Below, in pieces: positions 7,022-15,474 of a DNA stretch of 64,000 bases. The stretch covers positions 1-64,000 of the forward strand of contig NZ_AUHH01000007.1 of the NCBI RefSeq assembly GCF_000423085.1. The letters are read 5' to 3'. Positions within the stretch are counted from its first letter, which is position 1, and each line of letters begins with the position of its first letter. The notes beneath the pieces were generated by a model. It was not told the DNA's origin. It saw nothing but the letters and a program-made list of their open reading frames with translations, and made no database searches. This DNA comes from Granulicoccus phenolivorans DSM 17626 = NBRC 107789 = JCM 15570. GTDB taxonomy: Bacteria; Actinomycetota; Actinomycetes; Propionibacteriales; Propionibacteriaceae. A program made the translations under genes and the position numbers.

Positions 7022-9810
7022 CGGGTGGCTCCTTCGAGTTCCGCAGCGGGGGTGTCCTCCGGGCCGGGGGTGTCGGCCCGTGCAGGGGTGTCGTCCGGGG
7101 CGGCCGGGGTGGCCGCCGGGGCCGGGAGCAGTTCGATCCGATAGTGCTCACCGGCAATGAGGTCGTCGGCGCGCGCGAGATCGCTGACGCCCAGGATGAT
7201 CGTGAGGTCCTCGCGGATGCTCAGGTCGGCGATCACGGCCCGGGTGTCGGGGTCGGTCAGCGCGTCGACGTCGTCGAGGATCAGCAGGTCGGGAGTGCCG
7301 CGGTCGAGCGTACGCCCCAGCTGCGCGGCACTCGGCGCGCTGAGGTAGGTGACCCGACGGCGGGCCTTCCCGGCTTCCTGCGGCAGCACCAGGCCGGCCA
7401 CCTTGACCCGGCCGGTGAGGCTCTTGACCCGGCCTGCCAGGCCCAGCAGCAGCGCGGTCCGCGGGCCCCCGGGGCCCTGCACGACCAGCTTCTCGCCCGC
7501 CTGCAGCCGCAGGTCGACTCCGGCGAACAGGGGTCGTTCCCGATGCTCCACCGTGAGGTTCTCGGTGATCACCACGTGGGTGTCCTCGGGACTGGGCCAG
7601 GCCCGCTCGGCGAGCACGTGGGCGAGCGATTCGCCCTCGACGTCGAAACTGGGCAGGGCCCGGTCCAGCCAGCGGGGCAGCCACCAGGCCCGGTCCCCGA
7701 GCAGTTGCAGCACCGCCGGAACCAGCGTCATCCGGACCAGGAACGCGTCGACGGCCACCCCGACCGCCAGCCCGAACGCGATCGCCTTGATCGGCCCCAT
7801 CCCCTCGGGGACGAAGAACGCGAAGACCGCGAACATGATCACCGCCGCCGCGACGACCACGGTGGCCGAGCCGACGAACCCGTGCCGGATCGCCTCCCGG
7901 GCCGACTTGCCGTGGGCGTACTCCTCCCGCATCCGGGAGACCAGGAAGACCTCGTAGTCCATCGCCAGCCCGAACAGGATCCCCATCAGCAGGATCGGCA
8001 GGAAGGAGATGACCGCCATCGGCTTCTCCAGGTTGATGATTTCCTTGCCGATGCCGTAGTTGAACACGATCGTGGTTGCGCCGAAGGCCGCGCCGACCGA
8101 CAGCAGAAAGCCCAGGGTGGCCTTCAGCGGAACCGCGATCGAGCGGAACACCATGGTGAGCAGAATCAGCGACAGCCCGACCACGAAGATCCCGAACGGC
8201 ACCAGCGCATTCCCCAGTTGGGTGGAGACATCGATCTGGACCGCGGTCATGCCGGTCACGGCGGTCCGGATGCCGAGGGTGCGGGCCCACTCGGGTTGGC
8301 GGTTGCGCAGTTCCTGGACCACGTCGGCGGTGCGCTGGTCGTCGGGGGCGTACGCGGGGATGACCTGCACGATCAGGGTGTCGGCGTTCTGGTTCGGGGT
8401 GGCCAGCAGCACCTTGGCCACGCCCGGGACCGCCTCCACCTCGGCCCGCAGGTCGGCGGCCAGCTTGAGCGGGTCGGTGGACTGGATGATCTCGCCGGTC
8501 ACGATCAGTGGGCCGTTGTAGCCGGGGCCGAACTTCTGCTCGGTCAGGTCGTGGGTGATCCGGTCGGGGGCGGAGATTTCGTGCTGCCCGGAGTTCGGCA
8601 GGGACAGATGCAGATCCTTGGCCGGGATCGCCAACGCGCCGAGGCCCACCACGACGATCACGATGGTCAGCCAGGGCACCCGGGTGACGATGCCGACCCA
8701 GGCCCGGGCCGGTCCCGGCCGGGGTTGGCCGGCGGCCTTCGCGGCGGCGACCTTCGCGGCCCGGGCGGCGGCCCGCTTGCCGGTGCGTACCTTGGGGCGC
8801 AGCCGTTCCCCGGCCAGCCCGAGCAGGGCCGGCAGCAGGGTGAGCGCGATGCAGACCGCGGTCGCAACCGCAACGGCGGCGAAGATGCCCATCACCGTGA
8901 TGAACGGGATGCCGGCGACCCCCAGGCCGACCAGGGCAATGATCACCGTGGTACCGGCGAACACCACCGCCGATCCGGCGGTCGCCACGGCCCGGGCGAC
9001 GGATTCCTCGGTGGCCATGCCGTGCCCGAGTTGTTCCCGGTGCCGGGAGATAATGAACAGCGCGTAGTCGATCCCGACCGCCAGCCCGAGCATCACCGCC
9101 AGCATCGGCACGGTGGAGTTGATACTGGTCAGCCCGGTGGCGATCAGCAGGATCAGCATCGAGATGCCCACACCGAGGATCGCGGTGAGCAGCGGCATCC
9201 CGGCGGCCAGCATCGACCCGAGGGTGAGCAGCAGGACCACCAGCGCGACCAGGACCCCGATCCCCTCCACCGCGGACAGCGTCGGGATCTCCACCGAGAA
9301 GGCCTGCCCGCCCATCTCGACCTGCGCGTCGGGCAGCCAGGTCCGGTACTGCTTGCCGTGCTCGAGCAGCTGGGCGCGATAGGCGTCGGTGATCTCGGTA
9401 CTGGGCAGGCCGACCGAGACGTTGATCATCGCGGCGGTGCGGTCGGGGTTGATCAGGCCGGTGACCAGGTCGGAGTACGGGCTGGTGACGATGTCGACGT
9501 GGTCGATGCCCTCGAGGTCGGTGACCATCCGTTCGATCGCCTGCCGGACGGCCGGGTCGTCGACCGTACGCCCCGGCGGGACCGCGACCACCACATTCGC
9601 CGCGGTTCCGGCCGCCTGCGGAAAGGTCATCGACAACTGGTCCAGCGCGGTCTGGGACTCGGTACCCGGGATGGTGAAGGAGTCGTCGAACTTGCCGCCG
9701 ACCCCGAAGGCCAGCACCCCGAGCACGACCGCGGCCCCCAGCCAGATCGCCAGAACGCGACGGCCATGGCGAAAACACCAGCGCCCCAACTCGTACAGGG
9801 TCGTGGACAT
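7018..9810 (-). CDS. MMPL/RND transporter fused to a degenerate ABC-ATPase-like domain
   Basis: 930 residues from the ATG at 9810, selected because AGGAGG lies just upstream. Two MMPL repeats (about 1-370 and 380-720) each carry a first membrane helix, an extracytoplasmic domain and a bundle of five to six helices; GxxxDY motifs (VGIDYALFIISRHRE and AMDYEVFLVSRMREEY) mark the proton relay region. After the last helix a further ~190 residues look like an ABC nucleotide-binding domain: DLRLQAGEKLVVQGPGG, then PDLLILDDVDAL as Walker B. The Walker A lysine is missing (GPGGPRTALLL) and no LSGGQ is seen, so ATP hydrolysis is doubtful. First gene of an operon with the YhgE gene. Confidence 0.85.
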   Translation of the reverse strand: MSTTLYELGRWCFRHGRRVLAIWLGAAVVLGVLAFGVGGKFDDSFTIPGTESQTALDQLSMTFPQAAGTAANVVVAVPPGRTVDDPAVRQAIERMVTDLEGIDHVDIVTSPYSDLVTGLINPDRTAAMINVSVGLPSTEITDAYRAQLLEHGKQYRTWLPDAQVEMGGQAFSVEIPTLSAVEGIGVLVALVVLLLTLGSMLAAGMPLLTAILGVGISMLILLIATGLTSINSTVPMLAVMLGLAVGIDYALFIISRHREQLGHGMATEESVARAVATAGSAVVFAGTTVIIALVGLGVAGIPFITVMGIFAAVAVATAVCIALTLLPALLGLAGERLRPKVRTGKRAAARAAKVAAAKAAGQPRPGPARAWVGIVTRVPWLTIVIVVVGLGALAIPAKDLHLSLPNSGQHEISAPDRITHDLTEQKFGPGYNGPLIVTGEIIQSTDPLKLAADLRAEVEAVPGVAKVLLATPNQNADTLIVQVIPAYAPDDQRTADVVQELRNRQPEWARTLGIRTAVTGMTAVQIDVSTQLGNALVPFGIFVVGLSLILLTMVFRSIAVPLKATLGFLLSVGAAFGATTIVFNYGIGKEIINLEKPMAVISFLPILLMGILFGLAMDYEVFLVSRMREEYAHGKSAREAIRHGFVGSATVVVAAAVIMFAVFAFFVPEGMGPIKAIAFGLAVGVAVDAFLVRMTLVPAVLQLLGDRAWWLPRWLDRALPSFDVEGESLAHVLAERAWPSPEDTHVVITENLTVEHRERPLFAGVDLRLQAGEKLVVQGPGGPRTALLLGLAGRVKSLTGRVKVAGLVLPQEAGKARRRVTYLSAPSAAQLGRTLDRGTPDLLILDDVDALTDPDTRAVIADLSIREDLTIILGVSDLARADDLIAGEHYRIELLPAPAATPAAPDDTPARADTPGPEDTPAAELEGATR

Positions 9811-9872
9811 CGAGCCTCCTGCGTACACACGCGTCCCGGGCAGAACGGGACCCAGCCTAGAACCGATCCGCG

Positions 9873-9894
9873 GACTTGGCCAACTGACCAAGTC
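9873..9894. promoter_or_regulatory. Palindromic operator between MMPL operon and TetR gene
   Basis: A 22-bp imperfect palindrome with arms GACTTGG and CCAAGTC lies in the 124-bp divergent intergenic region. It is placed to control both the MMPL-yhgE operon and the TetR gene at 9935, the usual arrangement for a TetR repressor and its efflux target. Confidence 0.65.
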
Positions 9895-9921
9895 AACCGC
9901 CCAACTCGGCGCCGGCAATGC

Positions 9922-9927
9922 TAGCGT
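9922..9927 (+). promoter_or_regulatory. -10 box TAGCGT of the TetR gene
   Basis: TAGCGT, seven bases, then ATG at 9935, with no ribosome site. Supports a leaderless start and rejects the longer upstream frame. Confidence 0.5.
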
Positions 9928-9934
9928 TCTCGAC

Positions 9935-10570
9935 ATGTCCGCTGCCCAGACCCCCGCCCCGCACCGCCCGCGCCTCAGCGTGTCCGAGCGGCGGGCGCTG
10001 CTGATCGAGGGCGCCTGGACCCTGATGAAGCGCGAAGGCGTCGCCGCCGCGACCACCCGCGCCATCTGCGCCGAGGCCGGCATGCCGCACGGGGCCTTCC
10101 ATTACTGCTTCCGCTCCAAGCAGGAGTTGTACGCCGAACTGCTGACCGGCCAGATCACCGGCGGCCTGGCGGAGGTGTGGGCGCAGATCGACGCCTCCGC
10201 GGACGTCCGGGAGACCATCCTCGCGATCTTCCTGGCGTACTGGGACCAGGTCGAGGCCGACCCCCAGGCGCAGGTGGTGATCGCCGAGCTCACCGTGCTG
10301 GCCCAGCGCGACGCGGAACTGCGCGAGCTCTCGATGGCCGACGGGCGATCCACTCATACCCTCGCCCGGACGATGCTGCGCCAGTTCATCGAACTCACCG
10401 GCGTCCGGTCGAGCCTGCCCGACGACCTGCTGGCGGAAATGTTGCTCGGCGCGCTGTCGGGAGTGACCAACCGCTGGCTGGTCAGTCGCGACAGCGCCAC
10501 GGCCCGAGCGGCCCTGGCGGAATACGCGAAGCTCTTCGCCGGCTACACCCAGGAGCAGCCCGAACCCTGA
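9935..10570 (+). CDS. TetR family regulator, likely repressor of the MMPL-yhgE operon
   Basis: 211 residues. The N-terminal helix-turn-helix region is clear (LLIEGAWTLMKREGVAAATTRAICAEAG, then HGAFHYCFRSKQELYAELL, residues about 20-75), followed by an all-helical ligand-binding domain that I cannot match to a known ligand. It is divergent from the MMPL operon with a 22-bp palindrome between them, so autoregulation and control of the transporter are likely. The start is set by a leaderless -10 box 7 nt upstream. Confidence 0.85.
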   Translation: MSAAQTPAPHRPRLSVSERRALLIEGAWTLMKREGVAAATTRAICAEAGMPHGAFHYCFRSKQELYAELLTGQITGGLAEVWAQIDASADVRETILAIFLAYWDQVEADPQAQVVIAELTVLAQRDAELRELSMADGRSTHTLARTMLRQFIELTGVRSSLPDDLLAEMLLGALSGVTNRWLVSRDSATARAALAEYAKLFAGYTQEQPEP

Positions 10571-10675
10571 GTAAAGTCTCATTCCACATCCAGGATCAGG
10601 GTTAGCTGAGAGATGACTTAACATCGATCCGAAAACCTGGGTAGCCTGGAACGTGGCCTTGCGGAAGGGGAAACA

Positions 10676-11323
10676 GTGACCGAGGGCATCAAGGTCAGCG
10701 CGCGCCGCGCGTTGACCCGCGAACGCCTGCTCGACGCGGCCCTGGAGGTCTTCGCCGAGAACGGCATCGCCGGCGCTTCGGTCGAGAGCATCTGCTCACG
10801 GGCGAATTTCACCCGAGGAGCCTTCTACTCCAACTTCAGCACCATCCATCAGGTCGTGGTCGAGGTGATGCGGCGCGAGCGGGAGACCACCGTCGCCGCC
10901 TCCCGGGAAGCGGTGGCCCGGCTGGACCTGAGCCCGCTGCAGAGCGCCGCCCAGGATCAGTTGGTCAGCGCCGCGGTGGACCTGTTCCTCAGCCTGCGGC
11001 AGAACCGGACGGCCGAGCTGCTGTTCGGCGAGGAGATCCGCCTGTACGCCGCTCGCACCCCCGAGCTCGCCGAGGAATATCGGTCGATGGAGGATGCCAC
11101 CGAGGAGGCACTCGTCGAGATCATGTCCCGGGCCCTGGCGGCGCTCGACATGGAACTGAATGTGCCCGTCGAGACGGCCATGCGGATGCTGGCCGCGATG
11201 CACCGCCAGGCCACCCTCAGCGACCTGATCCGGCACGACGGCGAGATGACCGAGGCCCGCGAGGACCTGAAGCTGATTCTCAAGATTCTGCTCTCCGGCG
11301 ACCGGCAGCCCGAGGTCGCCTGA
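10676..11323 (+). CDS. TetR family transcriptional regulator
   Basis: 215 residues, GTG start with GGAAGGGG as ribosome site and TAGCCT (10642-10647) as plausible -10 box. The DNA-binding part is ALTRERLLDAALEVFAENGIA...FTRGAFYSNFSTIHQVVVEVM; the rest is a helical ligand domain. Its target is not obvious: it stands alone, downstream of the previous TetR gene on the same strand and convergent with the GMC oxidoreductase gene. Control of the P450-GMC operon is possible but would have to act at a distance. Confidence 0.85.
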   Translation: MTEGIKVSARRALTRERLLDAALEVFAENGIAGASVESICSRANFTRGAFYSNFSTIHQVVVEVMRRERETTVAASREAVARLDLSPLQSAAQDQLVSAAVDLFLSLRQNRTAELLFGEEIRLYAARTPELAEEYRSMEDATEEALVEIMSRALAALDMELNVPVETAMRMLAAMHRQATLSDLIRHDGEMTEAREDLKLILKILLSGDRQPEVA

Positions 11324-11449
11324 CTCGGGATGTCCCGGTGCCCGGCACCGATGTCGGCCGACTTCTGTGTGGGCGTTCATTTCTTCGGCAAGTTCTGAAA
11401 GTCCGTCAACGGTCCGCGCTGCCGGCTGACACCCGGGCTCGACCGGTGA

Positions 11450-11529
11450 GTGGGCCGATCCTGCCACCAGATGCCCGAATCGGGTCGAATTCGGCCCGAT
11501 CGCACCCTCTGGAGTCACTATCGGCCCAC
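11450..11529. repeat. 80-bp palindromic repeat, copy 3
   Basis: Perfect ends GTGGGCCGAT and ATCGGCCCAC. Left arm has CCTGCCACCAGA, right arm is TCTGGAGTCACT. The core is almost the same as in copy 4, and homology continues about 19 bp to the left. At 11579-11601 it is followed by a copy of the last bases of the AlkD gene (CAGCGCAGGG...CGCCGCG). The rest of 11324-11607 holds no gene. Confidence 0.9.
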
Positions 11530-11607
11530 TCCGGCCGGCGCACCCCACCCGACCGGCCGGGCAGGGCGCACCGGCAGGGTCAGCGCAGGGCTCGCCGCGT
11601 GTCCGGA

Positions 11608-13233
11608 TCAGGCCCGGGTGACCAGCCGGACGGCATTGGCGCCGATCAGGATGGCGGGCGCGTTGGTGTTTCCGGAGGTGATCGTGGGCATCACCGACGC
11701 ATCGGCGATCCGCAGGCCGTCGACCCCGCGTACCCGCAGGACCGGATCGACCACCACGTCCGGATCCTCCGGGGAGCCCATCCGGGTGGTCCCGACCCAG
11801 TGCGCACAGTTCTGGATCTTCTCCCGCAGGAAGGTCTGCCACTGCTCGTCGCTGCGTACCTCGACCCCTGGGAAGTCCTCCGAGGTCACCAGTGCGCGCA
11901 TCTGCGGGCTGGCGGTGAAGATCTCCCGGACCTGCCGCGCCGCCGCGATCATGTCGGCGACATCCTGCTCCTGCGACAGATACTCCAGCTTGATTTCGGG
12001 CAGTTCGTCGGGCGATGTCGAATGGACCGTCACCGACCCGCGCGCCCGCGGATGCAGCAGCGCCACCAGGGCCGAGATCACCGAGTTGTCGGCCAGTTGC
12101 ACGTTCTGCTTGGAGGCGTTGCCGTCCGGCCGGACCGCCAGGGACAGCGGGGCGAACATCACCTGGTAGTCTGCCCGCCCGGTCGATGCCCCATCGAGGC
12201 GACCGAACAGCACGGCGTTGGCCAGCGGCGCCGTCGCGGGGCCACTGTGATGGGCCAGGAACTGGTAGCCGCCGCGCACCACACCCGCCGGAGTCATCTC
12301 CTGGTTCAGCGTCGGGATGTTGACCTGGTACTGCAGCCGGACGGTGGTGTGTTCCTGCAGATTTCGGCCCACGCCGGGCACGTCGGCGACGACCGGTACG
12401 CCCAGGGCAGCCACGCTGTCGGCCGAGCCGACGCCCGAGCGCAGCAGCAGCGCCGGTGTGGCGATGGCGCCCGCACAGACGATGACTTCCTTGGTCGCAA
12501 TGGCCCGATGGACCCGGCCCCGGCGCAGGTACTCGACCCCGGAGGCCCGGTTCCCGTCGAACAGGATTCGGCGCGCGACGGCATGGGTGGCCACCCGGAG
12601 GTTGCGGTATTTCCGGGCGGCCGGGCCCAGGAACGCCCGGGCACTGGTGTGCCGCAAGCCGTGCTGCTGGGACAGCTGGGACCAGGCGACCCCGACCTGC
12701 TCGTCGGCGTTGTAGTCGTCGCGGTACGGGAAGCCGACCTCGGTCGCCCCCTGGATGAAACTGCGGACGACCGGGTGATCCAGTCGCACCCGGGACACCT
12801 GCTGGGGCCCCCATTCGCCGCGGGTCGGACCGTGGTGGTCGTTGCTGGTCTCGAGTTCGCGCATCAGCGGAAGGAGCGACTCGTAGTCCCAGCCGGTGGC
12901 CCCCAGCTCGGCCCATTCGTCGAAATCGTCGCGGTGTCCCCGGACCCAGAGCATCGCGTTGACCGCGCTGCCGCCGCCGAGCACCTTCCCCGAGGCCCAC
13001 ATGTCCCGCTTGCCGTTGCGGGTCGCATCCGGTTCCACCTGATAGGGCCAGTAGTTCTTGCGCGGCATCTTCATCATGCCCGCCGGCAACGCGATCTGGG
13101 GCTGCAGGTCGGTACCGCCGGCCTCCAGGCCGAGGACCCGATAGCCCCGGGCCGCCAGCCCGGCGGCGACCACGGCCCCAGCGGATCCGAGACCGACGAC
13201 CACGTAGTCATGGACCGATTCGTCATTCCCCAC
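11608..13233 (-). CDS. GMC family FAD oxidoreductase (choline dehydrogenase-like)
   Basis: 541 residues if started at the GTG at 13233, which has GGAGG eight bases upstream; a GTG at 13242 is also possible but too close to that site. N-terminal FAD-binding motif VVVGLGSAGAVVA, then LEAGG; GMC signature GSAVNAMLWVRGH (about residue 95); C-terminal catalytic region HWVGTTRMG followed by SGNTNAPAILIG. Such enzymes oxidise alcohols with FAD. The gene overlaps the 3' end of the P450 gene by 11 bases, so the two are co-translated; the substrate may be an alcohol produced by the P450. Confidence 0.88.
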   Translation of the reverse strand: MGNDESVHDYVVVGLGSAGAVVAAGLAARGYRVLGLEAGGTDLQPQIALPAGMMKMPRKNYWPYQVEPDATRNGKRDMWASGKVLGGGSAVNAMLWVRGHRDDFDEWAELGATGWDYESLLPLMRELETSNDHHGPTRGEWGPQQVSRVRLDHPVVRSFIQGATEVGFPYRDDYNADEQVGVAWSQLSQQHGLRHTSARAFLGPAARKYRNLRVATHAVARRILFDGNRASGVEYLRRGRVHRAIATKEVIVCAGAIATPALLLRSGVGSADSVAALGVPVVADVPGVGRNLQEHTTVRLQYQVNIPTLNQEMTPAGVVRGGYQFLAHHSGPATAPLANAVLFGRLDGASTGRADYQVMFAPLSLAVRPDGNASKQNVQLADNSVISALVALLHPRARGSVTVHSTSPDELPEIKLEYLSQEQDVADMIAAARQVREIFTASPQMRALVTSEDFPGVEVRSDEQWQTFLREKIQNCAHWVGTTRMGSPEDPDVVVDPVLRVRGVDGLRIADASVMPTITSGNTNAPAILIGANAVRLVTRA

Positions 13234-14413
13234 GGGAGACACCTCCGAGTTGTTTGGCGGTGAAGATCACCGGGACCGAGATCAGCCCCCGATTCATGGC
13301 GATGTTGGCGCCGACCCGGACCTCACCGTCGATGCGATAGTCCGGGATCCGGCGCAGGACGACCTCGGCGGCGACCCGCATCTCGAGCTTCGCCAAGTGC
13401 TCCCCGACGCAGCGATGGATCCCGTGCCCAAAGGCGAGGTGGGACTGGGCAGCACTGCGATCGATGTCGAACGTGCCCGGATCGGGGAACCGGTCCGGAT
13501 CCAGATTGGCCGCCCCGAAGAAGAGGCCAACCTTCTCCCCGACGCCGATCTCGACCCCGGCCAGGGTGACCGGCTCGGTGGCGGTCCGACCCATCATCGC
13601 AATCGGCGATTCCAGCCGCAGGGCCTCATCGACCGCCCTGGGCAGCAACCCCGGATCGGCGATCACCCGCTTCTTGGTCTCGGGGTGTTCGCCGAGCGAC
13701 CAGAGCAGGCTGCTGATGCCGTTGACCGTGGTTTCGTGCCCGGCGATCACCAGGCTGATCCCCATCCGGACCCGTTCGTCGTGGGTCAGGTCGGCCCGCG
13801 AGATCAGGCCGAGCAGCCCCTGGGATTCGGGGTCGCTCTCCGCGTCGGTGACCAGTTCCTCGATGAACGCGGCGTACCGCTGCTTGGCCTGCTTTGCCGC
13901 GTCATCGGTACGCCCCGCCGCGCGGTTCAGCAGGTCGGAGACCTCGAGCATCTCCTGGGCGCGCTGCGGCGCTCCGAGAATCCCCGCAATGATCAGTGCG
14001 GGCAACTGTTCGGCGATTTCCCGAAGATCGCCGCGGCCCTCCTCGATGAAGCCGTCGATGATCCCATCGACGATCTCGACGATCCGGGCCTCCTGGGCCG
14101 AAACCCGGTCCGGACGCAGTTCGGGCTGCAGCAACCGGCGATAGCGACGGTGCTCCGGCTCGTCGACCTCGGTCGGAATCGCCTGGCCCACCCCGAGCCC
14201 GGGGATCGTGGCGCCCTGTCCGGAACACAGTTCGTCATGCTGCCCGGCGGCCGCGCGGACCTGGTCGTAACCGAGCACCGCGACATACTCGCCCAGGTCG
14301 TCGGCCCGGAAGACCGGCCCGTGCTCGGCGCGCGCGGCTGCGTACGCCCGGTCGGCGTGGGGTTCGCTGTTGATCCGGGCGAGGTCGAAGGGGCACTTCT
14401 GCGGTTCGCTCAT
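13223..14413 (-). CDS. Cytochrome P450 (bacterial class I type)
   Basis: 396 residues, soluble. I-helix AGHETT at 224-229, K-helix EALR at 263-266 followed by ESP, and heme loop FGHGIHRCVG with Cys335 as the iron ligand. No ferredoxin or reductase gene lies nearby, so electrons must come from elsewhere. Its ATG overlaps the stop of the preceding 57-codon gene (ATGA), and its own 3' end overlaps the GMC gene, so the three form a tightly coupled operon. Substrate unknown; the size and motifs resemble actinobacterial CYP enzymes of secondary or steroid metabolism. Confidence 0.9.
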   Translation of the reverse strand: MSEPQKCPFDLARINSEPHADRAYAAARAEHGPVFRADDLGEYVAVLGYDQVRAAAGQHDELCSGQGATIPGLGVGQAIPTEVDEPEHRRYRRLLQPELRPDRVSAQEARIVEIVDGIIDGFIEEGRGDLREIAEQLPALIIAGILGAPQRAQEMLEVSDLLNRAAGRTDDAAKQAKQRYAAFIEELVTDAESDPESQGLLGLISRADLTHDERVRMGISLVIAGHETTVNGISSLLWSLGEHPETKKRVIADPGLLPRAVDEALRLESPIAMMGRTATEPVTLAGVEIGVGEKVGLFFGAANLDPDRFPDPGTFDIDRSAAQSHLAFGHGIHRCVGEHLAKLEMRVAAEVVLRRIPDYRIDGEVRVGANIAMNRGLISVPVIFTAKQLGGVSRGE

Positions 14414-14583
14414 GCGGTCGTCACCCCGGCCACCCGGTCGCCGAGTTCGGTGGTGAGCGCGGCCGGGGTGAGCACCGGCACTCTCCCGCCGTCCCGGTGG
14501 CGCTGCGGATTGGCCTTCATCTGCTTGTTCGCCTCGAGGTCGACATCGACCGAGATTCCGACAGCCACGCTGCTATTCGACAT
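14410..14583 (-). CDS. 57-residue protein of unknown function leading the P450 operon
   Basis: Short reading frame starting MSNSSVAVGISVDVDLEA and ending ELGDRVAGVTTA. Evidence that it is real: about 86% of codons end in G or C; a TACGCT -10 box lies 6 nt before the ATG (leaderless layout used elsewhere here); its stop overlaps the P450 start by four bases. It has no cysteines, so it is not a ferredoxin, and no aromatic residues, which argues against the known P450-modified RiPP precursors. No family is recognised. Its role could be a P450 partner, a leader peptide or an unmodified small protein. Confidence 0.6.
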   Translation of the reverse strand: MSNSSVAVGISVDVDLEANKQMKANPQRHRDGGRVPVLTPAALTTELGDRVAGVTTA

Positions 14584-14589
14584 GGACGG

Positions 14590-14595
14590 AGCGTA
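14590..14595 (-). promoter_or_regulatory. -10 box TACGCT of the P450 operon
   Basis: TACGCT, six bases, ATG at 14583. Upstream the DNA is unusually AT-rich (14598-14632) and includes CATA-N8-TATG at 14615-14630, a possible operator. Confidence 0.5.
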
Positions 14596-14705
14596 GCAGA
14601 TAACGAAATATCGTCATATAGAACAGTATGTCGAACTTCTGTTGCTTCATCACCAGCAGGCTCTTGGACCGTCGCTGCGTTGAACCACCCGGGCTGGACC
14701 GGTGG

Positions 14706-14785
14706 GTGGGCCGATCCTGCCACCAGACGCCCGGATCGGGTCGAATTCGGCCCGATCGCACCCTCTGGAGTCACTATCGGCCCAC
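14706..14785. repeat. 80-bp palindromic repeat, copy 4
   Basis: Perfect ends GTGGGCCGAT and ATCGGCCCAC. Differs from copy 3 at only a few positions and is in the same orientation. It ends 10 bp before the AlkD stop codon, whose last ~25 bp are also copied next to copy 3. Confidence 0.9.
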
Positions 14786-14795
14786 TCCGGCCGGG

Positions 14796-15473
14796 TCAGC
14801 GCAGGGCCCGCCGCGCTTCCCGCACCGACAACGGCGCCAGCTCCGGATGTCCGGCCAGAAAACCCTCGACCCAGCCGGGGTCGGTGCGGGCGTACTGCCG
14901 CAGCGCCCAGCCGATGGCCTTGCGGGCGAAGAAGTCCGGGTCGCCGATCGACCCCTCGATGCAGTAGGCCAGCAGTTCGGGATCGGTCCCGGGACCGCGG
15001 CCGAGCTGGCACAGGATCGCACCGCGGCGCAGCCACAGATCCGGGCGCCGCGACCAGTCCCGCATCGTGTCGGCCGCTTCCGGGTGCGTTTCCAGGACCA
15101 GTTCCAGCAGGTGGGCCACATCGTCGACCAGGTCCCACCAGGCCGCGCTGACGATCAGGTGCTCATAGCAGGCCAGCGCCGCGAGCCGGGAGGCGCAGCG
15201 CCGATGGCGTGGATACCGGGCCACCGCCAGCGCGGCGTAGCGCTCTTCCCGATGCGTCGCCGGGTCCCACAGCTCCCGGATCGTCGCCTCCCAGACGGTC
15301 TCATCGGGGATCGGATACTCCGCGAGCAGCGCCCGGGTGAGCCGGCGCACCTCGGGCACCGCGACCCCGTGGAAGGGCAGGTCCGACTTCATGTAGCGCT
15401 GTTGCGCCGCCGCCCGCCGCGGGTCGCCGGCCGCGGCGAGTGCGGTTCGCACGGCGGCGGCGAACTCGCTCAC
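14796..15473 (-). CDS. alkD: DNA alkylation repair protein (AlkD-like HEAT-repeat glycosylase)
   Basis: 225 residues, the usual AlkD length, all helical HEAT repeats. Characteristic stretches are YMKSDLPFHGVAVPEVRRL near residue 27 and FFARKAIGWALRQYARTDP near the C-terminus, with WDLVDDV in between supplying the catalytic Asp region. AlkD enzymes excise bulky or cationic alkylated bases such as 3- and 7-alkylpurines. The GTG start lies just after the stop of the glycosyltransferase gene, so it is co-transcribed as the downstream gene, an unrelated function that may simply be hitch-hiking. Confidence 0.88.
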   Translation of the reverse strand: MSEFAAAVRTALAAAGDPRRAAAQQRYMKSDLPFHGVAVPEVRRLTRALLAEYPIPDETVWEATIRELWDPATHREERYAALAVARYPRHRRCASRLAALACYEHLIVSAAWWDLVDDVAHLLELVLETHPEAADTMRDWSRRPDLWLRRGAILCQLGRGPGTDPELLAYCIEGSIGDPDFFARKAIGWALRQYARTDPGWVEGFLAGHPELAPLSVREARRALR

Positions 15474-15474
15474 C

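Noticed and set aside
7144-9924. 926-codon frame antisense to the MMPL gene (and similar ones at 15490, 5363, 53000)
   Set aside because: Low-complexity Gln/Arg/Asp/His composition typical of the complement of GC-rich membrane-protein genes; no domain.
14410-14583. Ferredoxin partner for the P450
   Set aside because: The small protein contains no cysteine.
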